DNA of 32,316 bases from Amycolatopsis orientalis DSM 40040 = KCTC 9412 (GTDB taxonomy: Bacteria > Actinomycetota > Actinomycetes > Mycobacteriales > Pseudonocardiaceae). Below are positions 12,001 to 14,941 of this stretch, piece by piece; position 1 is the stretch's first letter; each line of letters opens with the position of its first letter. A model generated the notes under the pieces. It searched no databases and had not been told where the DNA came from. It worked only from the letters and a program-made list of their open reading frames with translations. A program made the position numbers and the translations under genes. The stretch spans positions 1-32,316 of the forward strand of contig NZ_ASJB01000040.1 of the NCBI RefSeq assembly GCF_000478275.1, read 5' to 3'.

Positions 12001-14564
12001 CCGACGCCGCGGTGTCCGCGGTGGCCGGTGAGTTCGCCGGACAGGGCCGCAAGACCAAGCGGCTGGTGGTGAGCCACGCGTTCCACTCCTCGCTGATGGA
12101 ACCGATGCTCGAGGAGTTCGCCCGCGTACTCGACACGATCGACTTCCACGAGCCCGGGATCCCGGTGGTGTCCAATGTGACCGGTTCGCTCGGTGGCGAG
12201 CTGGCCACGCCCGCTTACTGGGTTTCGCATGTCCGCGAGGCCGTGCGCTTCGCCGACGGGGTGGCGACGCTGGCCGCCGAGGGGGTGACGAAGTTCGTCG
12301 AGCTCGGGCCGGACGGCGTGCTGACCGCGATGGCACAAGGCTGTCTGCCCGACGGGGAAGCGCTGTTCATGCCGGTGCTGCGTGGCGACCGGCCGGAGGC
12401 GCGGACCGCGGTGACGGCCGTCGCGGCGCTCTACGCCCACGGCGCGGCGGTGAACTGGTCCGCGTTGGTCGACGGCGACCGGGTCGACCTGCCCACTTAT
12501 CCGTTCCGGCGGGACCGGTACTGGGTTTCCCCCGCCGTCCCCGGCCAGACCGCGGCGGACGCGGTGGACGAGCGGTTCTGGGCGGCGGTGGACACCGGGG
12601 ACCTCGAATCGCTGACCGGCCTGACGGCGGCGAGCGGCGACCAGTCGCTGAGCAGCGTGCTGCCGGCGCTCTCCGCCTGGCGGCGCGGGCAGCGGGAGTC
12701 CTCCGTGGCCCAGGGCTGGCGCTACCGCGTGGGCTGGACGCCGGTCACCGCCACCGGTGGCAGGCCGCCGGGCCGGTGGGTGGTGGCCTGCGAGGGCACC
12801 GACCAGGCGGCGACCAAGCTCGCCACCGCACTGGACGCCGAGCTGATCTCCGGCGTGACCGGCCGCGACTGCTGGGCCGCGAGGCTCACCGAGGCCGGCG
12901 CGGACGGCGTACTGTCCTTTTTGGACGCCACCGCCACGCTGACCCTGGTGCAGGCGATGGTGGACATCGAGAGCGCGGGCAAGGTGTGGGCCGTCACCCG
13001 GGGTGCGGTGTCGACCGGCCCGGCGGACCGGCCGGACTCGCCGGAGCAGGCGCTGGTGTGGGGCCTGGGCCGGGTCGTGGCGCTGGAGCGGCCCGAGGTG
13101 TGGGGCGGCGTCGTCGACCTGCCCGCCGACTTCGGCGACGACACGGTAACCACGTTGCTCGGGCTGCTGGCCGACGGGACCGAGGACCAAGTGGCGGTGC
13201 GGCCCGGCGGCGTGTTCGCCCGGCGGCTGACGCCTGCCACTCCGGCGGTTTCCGGGCCTTGGCGGGTTTCCGGTACGGCGCTGGTGACCGGCGGCACGGG
13301 CGCTCTCGGCGGGCACGTCGCCCGGTTGCTGGCCCGGCGTGGCGCCGGCCGCCTGGTACTGGTGAGCCGCCGTGGCGCGGAGTCCCCCGGTGCCGAGGAG
13401 CTGGCGGCCGAGCTGCGGGACCTCGGAACCGAGGTCACCCTGGCCGCCTGCGACGTCGCGGACCGGGCGGCGACGGCCACCCTGCTCGACGGCCTGCCGG
13501 ATCTCTCGGTCGTCGTGCACGCCGCGGGGCTGGCGCAGTCGACGGCGTTGCCGGACTGCACCGAGGCGGAGTTCGCCGCGGTGATCTCCGCGAAGGTCGA
13601 CGGCGCGGTGAACCTGCACGAGCTCACGAAGGAAAGGCCGCTGTCGGACTTCGTGGTGTTCTCGTCGATCGCGGCCACGTGGGGTAGCGGCGGGCAGAGC
13701 GGTTATGCCGCCGCGAACGCGTTCCTCGACGCACTGGTCGAGCAGCGGCGCGCCGACGGGCTCCCGGGGCTGGCGGTCGCCTGGGGTCCCTGGGCGGGCG
13801 GCGGCATGGCCGAGGGCGAGGCAGGGGAGGGCCTGGCGAAGCGGGGCTTGCGGGCACTGGACCCGGAGCGCGCGCTGACCGCGCTGGAGCAGGCGCGGGA
13901 AGACGTCACGGTGACCGTCGCCGACGTGGACTGGAACCGGTTCGCGCCGGTGTTCACCACCCGGCGGCCGAGCCGGCTGCTCACCGGGTTGCCCGAGGTC
14001 CGCGAGCTTGTCGAGGACACTCCCGTGGCGGACGAAGACAGCTCGGCGGGCCTCCGCGACAAGCTGGCCGGGCTGGAACCGGCCGAGCGGTCCAGGACCG
14101 TGCTCGAACTGGTGCGTGCCGAAGCGGCGACGGTGCTCGGGTACGGCGGCCCCGAGGCCATCGAACCGGGCCGGGCGTTCCGCGAGCTGGGATTCGACTC
14201 GCTGACCGCGGTGGATCTGCGCAACCAGCTGCGGGCCGCCACCGGGCTCACGTTGCCCGCCACGCTGGTCTTCGACTACCCGAAGCCCGCCGTGCTGGCC
14301 GACTACCTGCTGGCACAGCTGGGGTCCGGCGAAGACTCGGGCGTGGACAGCCTGTTCGGGCAGCTGGACCAGCTCGACGCCACCCTGGCACGGCTGGCGG
14401 CCGACCCGGAGGTGCTCGGCTCGGTCACCGCCCGGCTGAACGCCGCACTGGCGCGGTTGACCGGCGACGGGGACACCGCGGAGGAGACGGCGGTCGCCGA
14501 CCTGCTGGACGATGCCTCGGACGACGAGATCTTCGCGTTCATCAACAACGAGCTCGGCAGGTGA
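1..14564 (+). CDS. Type I modular polyketide synthase, 5'-truncated (KR-ACP plus three KS-AT-KR-ACP modules)
   Basis: This is the C-terminal 4853 residues of a cytosolic multimodular PKS that extends an acyl chain held on acyl carrier proteins. The frame is open from base 3, inside a KR domain, so the true start is upstream of the window; the GTG at 27 is an internal Val. Domains in order are KR1 (to about 640), ACP1 (745-960), KS2-AT2-KR2-ACP2 (1029-5420), KS3-AT3-KR3-ACP3 (5490-9860), KS4-AT4-KR4-ACP4 (9921-14315) and a C-terminal docking tail (14330-14561) ending at TGA 14562-14564. All three visible ATs read as malonyl-specific, and no DH or ER is present, so each module should leave a hydroxyl if its KR works. 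Each ACP has the GFDSL phosphopantetheine Ser. KR1 and KR3 have Ala at the usual catalytic Ser position. The family assignment is certain; the product is unknown. Confidence 0.98.
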   Translation, partial: AAAGADRLVLAGRRGPDAPGAAELTAELRDLGAEVTILACDVADRAAVAGLVATAGPLTAVVHTAGILDDGVLDSLTADRLAAVLSGKADAALHLHELTRDLDLDAFVLFSAFAGTIGSAGQGNYAAANAVLDALAEQRRADGLPATAIAWGPWAGAGMAARAAGGLDALGLPSMAPEVALEALGRAAGGDRAVTVVADVDWDRFAPAFRTGRPSRLLAELAPVPEETGPRLTGLAARVAGLDPAERERVVLATVRTEAAAVLGYPDPALVDSGSAFRELGFDSLTAVELRNRIATATGLKLPSSLVFDYPTPAVLAAHLLAGLLGAEAETPAAVAAPAVTDEPIAIVAMACRFPGGVATPEDFWQLLVDGRDAMTGFPADRGWDLGPLRTGASTALNGAFLDDVAGFEPRFFGISPREALAMDPQQRLLLETAWEAFERARIAPDSVRGKRIGVFAGTNGQDYVALVDQGGEETEGYLGTGNSASVLSGRVAYTFGLEGPAVTVDTACSSSLVALHLATQALRGGECEMALVGGVTVMSTPSAFAEFSAQGGLAADGRCKPFAAAADGTGWGEGVGMLLVERLSDARRHGRRILAVVRGSAINSDGASNGFTAPNGPSQQRVIRAALANAGLRPSEVDVVETHGTGTELGDPIEAQALLATYGQDREEPLLLGAVKSNIGHTQAAAGVAGVIKTVLALRHGTLPRTLHFDGPSPHVDWSAGRVSVVDRTRAWPETGRPRRAGVSSFGLSGTNAHTVLEQAPAEVLAETAPERPALPGLLALPLSGKTPDGLRAQASRLRETVTDAEDLAATAYSLAVTRSALDERAVVLGADRDELLAGLDALAEAKSSAQVIRGSAAPGGVAFLFTGQGAQRPGMGRELHQRFPVFAKAFDEVCENVDGLLDRPLREVVFAGAGTPEADLLDQTGYTQVALFAVEVALFRLTESFGIRPDVLLGHSVGEIAAAHVSGVLSLADACRLVAARGRLMQALPSGGAMAALEATEAEVLALLSGDVGIAALNGPLSTVVSGAETDVDAVVARLAATGRKTRRLRVSHAFHSPLMEPMLEDFAEVLRGLHFGEPTIPVVSNVTGEPATALGAEYWLAHVRQAVRFADGVAVLRDRGISTVVELGPDGVLSAMAKETLPDVTYLPVLRKDRPEENSLFAALAGLQVRGRTPDWAAIYPGAGLVDLPTYAFQRERFWLDTPASTGHAGEPVDARFWAAVERADLDSLAATLQIRGEDREPLRSLLPSLSAWHRRRSELAETAGWRYRIAWEPLSGGENAPSGSWLVVLPSGFETTEPALAVVAALPGARTLCLTPAELDRETLVGVLREHAPDGVVSLLGLTDWGVAGSLVLFQALSGLDTRIWAVTRGAVSVSAADGPPDPVAAQLWGIARVAALELPAVWGGIIDLPTDGSPLAAEAMSLLGGTEDQVAIRPSGLFTRRLVRAAPSGEEAPVWRPSGTVLVTGGTGALGAQVARWLAGRGAEHLVLCGRRGARAEGAAELADELRALGSAVTLAACDVADRAAVEELLRGLADDGTPVRAVVHAAGVPQLTALADTDPAEFAEVVAAKVAGARHLHELTSDLDAFVVFSSIAATWGSAGQSGYAAANAYLDALVELRRSQGLSGTSVAWGPWAGDGMAAGEAGEQLQRLGLTGLAPDMATAALGYALDHDEVTVTVADVDWPRFVPVFTAHRPSPLLAAVTEAVTVAEPADSALSTRVRALPEAARQEFLLDLVRTEAAAVLGYAGPDAVSPGSSFRELGFDSLTAVELRDRLTEATGLKLTATLVFDYPTPEALAGYLRTELSGGTTAATTAVSRAATVTDEPIAIVGIGCRFPGGVASPSDLWALLAEGGDAVSAFPTDRGWQPDAGYAHEGGFLHDAAEFDAEFFGISPREALAMDPQQRILLETSWEAFEHAGIDVSTLRGSRTGVFVGAGPQGYGVGAGDLPDAVESHLMIGTTPSVVSGRVAYSFGLEGPAVTVDTACSSSLVALHWAAQALRQGECELALAGGVTIMSTPTAFEGFSAQGGLAADGRCKAFSEGADGTGWGEGAGMLLVERLSDAERHGHRVLAVVRGSAINSDGASNGLTAPNGPSQQRVIREALASAGLAPSDVDAVEAHGTGTALGDPIEAQALLATYGQDRDRPLWLGSVKSNLGHTQAAAGVAGVIKMVMAMRHGSLPKTLHAAEPTSRVDWSAGAVSLLTEARDWPDDARPRRAGVSSFGISGTNAHIILEQAPPSAAPEPARSPSVVPWVLSAKSEQALRAQAVRLRSIVDGMTAAPADVANALATGRSALPYRSVVLGADRAELARALDVLAAGESGAGVVRGEQGKGKVAFLFTGQGSQRLGMGRELAAEFPVFAEHFGLVCAELDELLGGSVAEVTYAGGDLLDQTVHAQAALFAVEVALFRLAESWGVRPDYLMGHSVGEIAAAHVSGVLSLTDACKLVAARGRLMQALPSGGAMVAVEATEDEILPLLSGAEEHAGIAAVNGPRAAVLSGMEEVVLRVAAELADRGHRTKRLRVSHAFHSPLMEPMLPEFRAVLETLTFGVAEIPVVSNLTGAVTDDLSSPGYWPAHVRQAVRFADGVRTLHGLGVTTFLEVGPDSTLSTAARDCLPDASGMDFIPLSHRDRPEVRTAVTALARLHVRGVDVQWSSVVGGARPELPTYAFQWERYWLTAAAPAPAGQGDGDPAFWEAVDREDTATVAASLRVGEEELATVLPALSAWRRRGTERSTVDSWRYRADWRPVSQPAGPPSGRWLVAFPEGLQDDEAVSGLLSALGAHAVPFGLTEPDRESLAESLREAGEGLTGVVSLLSLAGEGVLTSIAFVQALNDAGITAPCWAITRGAVSTGPSDRVADPAQAQTWGLGRVAALEQPARWGGLLDLPAKADDRTFAQVLGALAGAEDQLAIRPSGVFARRLVRAADPVETGWRPNGTVLVTGGTGALGARVARWAAEGGARRLVLTSRRGPAAPGSAALEAELRALGAEVTIAACDVTDREAVAALLREHPVSAVVHTAGVLDDGMLDSLTAERVDAVLKSKVEGARILHELTGDLDAFVVFSAFAGAVGSAGQAAYAAANAHLDALMEQRHADGLPGTAIAWGPWAGDGMAAGVAAGLGALGLPGMEPDLAVQALGVSVAAGRPSVIVADVDWARFAPLFGGTRTARLLAELPEAAIAGTGEPAEAAQGLLDGKLAGLSRPQQETVLMDLVRAEAAAVLGYPGRDSVAPDRAFRDLGFDSLTAVELRNSLEAATGLPLPSSLVFDYPTPSVLSAWLCAELVGDTAAVAEPAVVTGRTDEPIAIVGIGCRFPGGVRSPEEFWSLIADGRDAVGGFPTDRGWDLDRLQQPGDGSSDTKEGAFLHGASEFDPAFFGISPREALGMDPQQRLVLETSWEAFERAGVDPESVRGSRTGVFVGSNGQDYLTLVLEAEENLEGYRGTGNSASVMSGRVAYALGLEGPAVTVDTACSSSLTALHWAVQALRAGECELALAGGVTVMSTPGAFVEFSAQGGLAGDGRCKAFAEGANGTGWGEGVGMLLVERLSDAERHGHPVLALVRGSAINSDGASNGLTAPNGPSQQRVIRAALTSAGLSPSDVDMVEAHGTGTALGDPIEAQALLATYGQDREQPLWLGSVKSNIGHTQAAAGVAGIIKVVMAMRHGLLPKTLHVDEPTSQVDWSAGAVSLLTEARPWAENGRPRRAAVSSFGISGTNAHTILEQAPPPVPASVPAAPSVPPATVPWVLSARDESALRARAAELKSFVESGTPEVADVAFSLAAHRSAMDHRAVVVGGDRAELVRALDVVAEGGSAPGIARGVVSTGRTAFLCTGQGSQRPGMGRELSAEFPVFAEALAEVCAEFDRYLDLPLLEVILSDPASLNRTEYTQAALFAVETALFRLLESWGVRPDFLLGHSVGELVAAHVAGVFSLADACELVAARGRLMQALPSGTDGGGAMVAVEATEDEVRALLEASVGAVDIAAINGPRSVVLSGADAAVSAVAGEFAGQGRKTKRLVVSHAFHSSLMEPMLEEFARVLDTIDFHEPGIPVVSNVTGSLGGELATPAYWVSHVREAVRFADGVATLAAEGVTKFVELGPDGVLTAMAQGCLPDGEALFMPVLRGDRPEARTAVTAVAALYAHGAAVNWSALVDGDRVDLPTYPFRRDRYWVSPAVPGQTAADAVDERFWAAVDTGDLESLTGLTAASGDQSLSSVLPALSAWRRGQRESSVAQGWRYRVGWTPVTATGGRPPGRWVVACEGTDQAATKLATALDAELISGVTGRDCWAARLTEAGADGVLSFLDATATLTLVQAMVDIESAGKVWAVTRGAVSTGPADRPDSPEQALVWGLGRVVALERPEVWGGVVDLPADFGDDTVTTLLGLLADGTEDQVAVRPGGVFARRLTPATPAVSGPWRVSGTALVTGGTGALGGHVARLLARRGAGRLVLVSRRGAESPGAEELAAELRDLGTEVTLAACDVADRAATATLLDGLPDLSVVVHAAGLAQSTALPDCTEAEFAAVISAKVDGAVNLHELTKERPLSDFVVFSSIAATWGSGGQSGYAAANAFLDALVEQRRADGLPGLAVAWGPWAGGGMAEGEAGEGLAKRGLRALDPERALTALEQAREDVTVTVADVDWNRFAPVFTTRRPSRLLTGLPEVRELVEDTPVADEDSSAGLRDKLAGLEPAERSRTVLELVRAEAATVLGYGGPEAIEPGRAFRELGFDSLTAVDLRNQLRAATGLTLPATLVFDYPKPAVLADYLLAQLGSGEDSGVDSLFGQLDQLDATLARLAADPEVLGSVTARLNAALARLTGDGDTAEETAVADLLDDASDDEIFAFINNELGR
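3..960 (+). other. Module 1, partial: B-type KR (C-terminal part) and ACP1
   Basis: The window opens just after the NADPH-binding loop of a ketoreductase. The LDD motif (204-212, in HTAGILDDG) marks a B-type KR, which the Keatinge-Clay and Caffrey rules link to a D-configured hydroxyl. The Tyr (375-377, in NYAAAN), the Asn four residues later and the Lys (SGKADAA) are present. The residue 13 positions before the Tyr, normally the catalytic Ser, is Ala (336-338). No Pro lies five residues before the Tyr, which fits subtype B1. ACP1 follows with its attachment Ser at 852-854 (LGFDSL). The KS and AT of this module lie upstream, so its extender unit is unknown. Confidence 0.93.
1029..5420 (+). 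other. Module 2: KS-AT(malonyl)-KR(A1-type)-ACP
   Basis: KS2 (1029-2280) has the nucleophile Cys at 1527-1529 (DTACSSS), a His at 1932-1934 (in ETHGTGT, where the usual Ala is Thr) and NIGHTQ. AT2 (about 2586-3610) has its active Ser at 2874-2876 in GHSVGE, HAFH at 3165-3176 and a YTQxALFAxE stretch, all typical of malonyl-CoA loading. A short helical element beginning VDARFWAAVE (about 3648-3790) replaces a DH; this FW-AV-E pattern resembles the dimerisation element of DH-less modules. KR2 spans about 3804-5100, with the NADPH loop TGGTGALG near 4400, Ser 4791-4793, Trp 4806-4808 and Tyr 4830-4832. It has no LDD, and Gln rather than His lies three residues before Tyr, so A1 type (L-hydroxyl) is predicted. 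ACP2 Ser is at 5310-5312. Confidence 0.95.
5490..9860 (+). other. Module 3: KS-AT(malonyl)-KR(B1-type)-ACP
   Basis: KS3 (5490-6735) has Cys 5973-5975, EAHGTGT and NLGHTQ. AT3 (about 7023-8050) has Ser 7296-7298 in GHSVGE and HAFH at 7596-7607, giving malonyl specificity. The dimerisation-like element starts at DPAFWEAVDRED (about 8090-8222). KR3 (about 8235-9500) has TGGTGALG near 8840, LDD at 9087-9095 and Tyr 9252-9254, but Ala (9213-9215) at the catalytic Ser position, as in KR1. No Pro lies five residues before Tyr, so B1 is the likely type. ACP3 Ser is at 9744-9746. If the KR works, the module leaves a D-configured hydroxyl; if it does not, a ketone remains. Confidence 0.95.
9921..14315 (+). 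other. Module 4: KS-AT(malonyl)-KR(A1-type)-ACP
   Basis: KS4 (9921-11190) has Cys 10428-10430, EAHGTGT and NIGHTQ. AT4 (about 11493-12530) has Ser 11763-11765 in GHSVGE and HAFH at 12075-12086, so malonyl-CoA is predicted. The following HSSLMEP has Ser where the other ATs have Pro. The dimerisation-like element starts at VDERFWAAVDTGD (about 12564-12710). KR4 (about 12714-13950) lacks LDD and has Ser 13665-13667, Trp 13680-13682 and Tyr 13704-13706, with Gln three residues before Tyr, so A1 type. ACP4 Ser is at 14199-14201. This module closely resembles module 2 in its KS and KR motifs. Confidence 0.95.
14330..14561 (+). other. C-terminal docking domain of gene 1 protein
   Basis: After ACP4 come about 77 residues. 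A Leu-rich helical stretch (from VDSLFGQLDQLDATL) is followed by an acidic linker and a terminal helix DDASDDEIFAFINNELG. This is the layout of class 1 (four-helix bundle plus coiled coil) PKS docking tails, whose last helix binds the N-terminal coiled coil of the next polypeptide. The expected partner is the N-terminus of the gene 2 product. Confidence 0.85.
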
Positions 14565-14569
14565 CGGCG

Positions 14570-14609
14570 TTCCCGCGGGCGAATTCCTCCGGGAATTTGC
14601 CCGCGGGGA
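14570..14609 (+). terminator. Strong hairpin just after gene 1 stop, UNCG-type loop, no U-tract
   Basis: Arms 14570-14587 and 14592-14609 pair over 18 bp with two G-U pairs, closing a four-base loop TCCG over a C-G pair. C(UCCG)G is a member of the extra-stable UNCG tetraloop family. The hairpin begins five bases after the TGA. It is followed by AAATCGTG rather than a run of T, as is common for actinobacterial terminators. It could also act as an mRNA 3'-end stabiliser. Confidence 0.75.
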
Positions 14610-14640
14610 AATCGTGAAAACAAATTATTCGCGCTATGCT

Positions 14641-14656
14641 TTTCCAGAAATGGAAA
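14641..14656. repeat. Perfect inverted repeat TTTCCA-GAAA-TGGAAA
   Basis: Six-base perfect arms flank GAAA in the AT-rich part of the intergenic region. It could be an operator or, in RNA, a small hairpin with a GNRA-type loop. No specific binding protein can be named from the sequence. Confidence 0.5.
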
Positions 14657-14712
14657 TCGGGAATAATGGTGAACAATGCGCAGGTCGTCGGCCTGTGCCG
14701 CTGATGTGCGGT

Positions 14713-14733
14713 ACCTAGGGGTCACCTAGGGGT
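14713..14733 (+). repeat. Tandem direct repeat ACCTAGGGGT, 11-bp period
   Basis: ACCTAGGGGT occurs at 14713-14722 and again at 14724-14733, giving heptamers CCTAGGG separated by four bases. It ends at the candidate -35 box of gene 2. Heptamers with 11-bp spacing near the -35 are the classic layout of SARP activator sites, while CTAGGG resembles half of the PimM/LuxR-type operator found in polyene clusters. Either regulator is an inference. Confidence 0.6.
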
Positions 14734-14762
14734 TGTCGCCCCCGTCGCTCGTCGAATACTTT
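14733..14762 (+). promoter_or_regulatory. Candidate promoter of gene 2 (-35 TTGTCG, -10 TACTTT)
   Basis: TTGTCG at 14733-14738 and TACTTT at 14757-14762 are 18 bp apart, a plausible fit to the actinobacterial housekeeping pattern (TTGnnn, TAnnnT). It would give a leader of roughly 75 bases that contains the inverted repeat at 14775-14799. A second weak -10-like TATGCT lies at 14635-14640 without a good -35. Confidence 0.4.
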
Positions 14763-14774
14763 TTTCTTTGGTTC

Positions 14775-14799
14775 CCGGCACCGCGATCGATCGTGCCGG
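14775..14799. repeat. Inverted repeat CCGGCAC-N11-GTGCCGG in the leader of gene 2
   Basis: Seven-base perfect arms flank a spacer that contains the self-complementary CGATCGATC. It lies 43 bases upstream of the TTG start, downstream of the candidate promoter. It could be an operator for a dimeric repressor or a leader hairpin. Confidence 0.5.
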
Positions 14800-14829
14800 T
14801 CAAGGGTGTATTCGTGGTCTGCGGTGATC

Positions 14830-14836
14830 GAGGTGG
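14830..14836 (+). promoter_or_regulatory. Ribosome binding site fixing the TTG start of gene 2
   Basis: GAGGTGG lies six bases before TTG at 14843. An in-frame TGA at 14825-14827 rules out any earlier start. The docking helix begins immediately after the TTG, and later candidate starts would remove it. Confidence 0.8.
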
Positions 14837-14842
14837 CTCAGA

Positions 14843-14941
14843 TTGGCCAGTGAAGACAAACTTCGCGAGTATCTCAAGTTGACCACCACTGACCTGCATC
14901 AAACGCGCAGGCGCCTGCGCGAACGGGAAGTGGCCGAGCAG
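14843..14941 (+). other. N-terminal docking coiled coil of gene 2 protein
   Basis: Thirty-three residues precede the KS motif EPIAIVG. They follow the class 1 N-terminal docking pattern: [10 protein letters not shown], then [13 protein letters not shown], a charged amphipathic helix. It should pair with the C-terminal tail of the gene 1 protein. Confidence 0.88.

Larger units (their letters stand above)
14565..14842 (+). promoter_or_regulatory. 278-bp intergenic control region between gene 1 and gene 2
   Basis: This is the only sizeable non-coding region. It is visibly more AT-rich than the genes, with runs such as AACAAATTATT and ACTTTTTTCTTT. It contains, in order, a terminator-like hairpin (14570-14609), a 16-bp perfect palindromic repeat (14641-14656), a tandem repeat (14713-14733), a candidate promoter (14733-14762), a 7-bp-armed inverted repeat (14775-14799) and the ribosome binding site of gene 2. 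I see no convincing small gene in it. The arrangement suggests that gene 2 is transcribed separately from gene 1. Confidence 0.7.

Noticed and set aside
11805..13619. Minus-strand open frame of 604 codons, and similar ones throughout
   Set aside because: All overlap certain PKS domains with conserved motifs on the + strand and have low-complexity, domain-free translations.
14512..14718. Small + strand frame over the end of gene 1 and the intergenic region
   Set aside because: It overlaps the docking tail in another frame, covers the terminator-like hairpin and has no ribosome binding site or known similarity.
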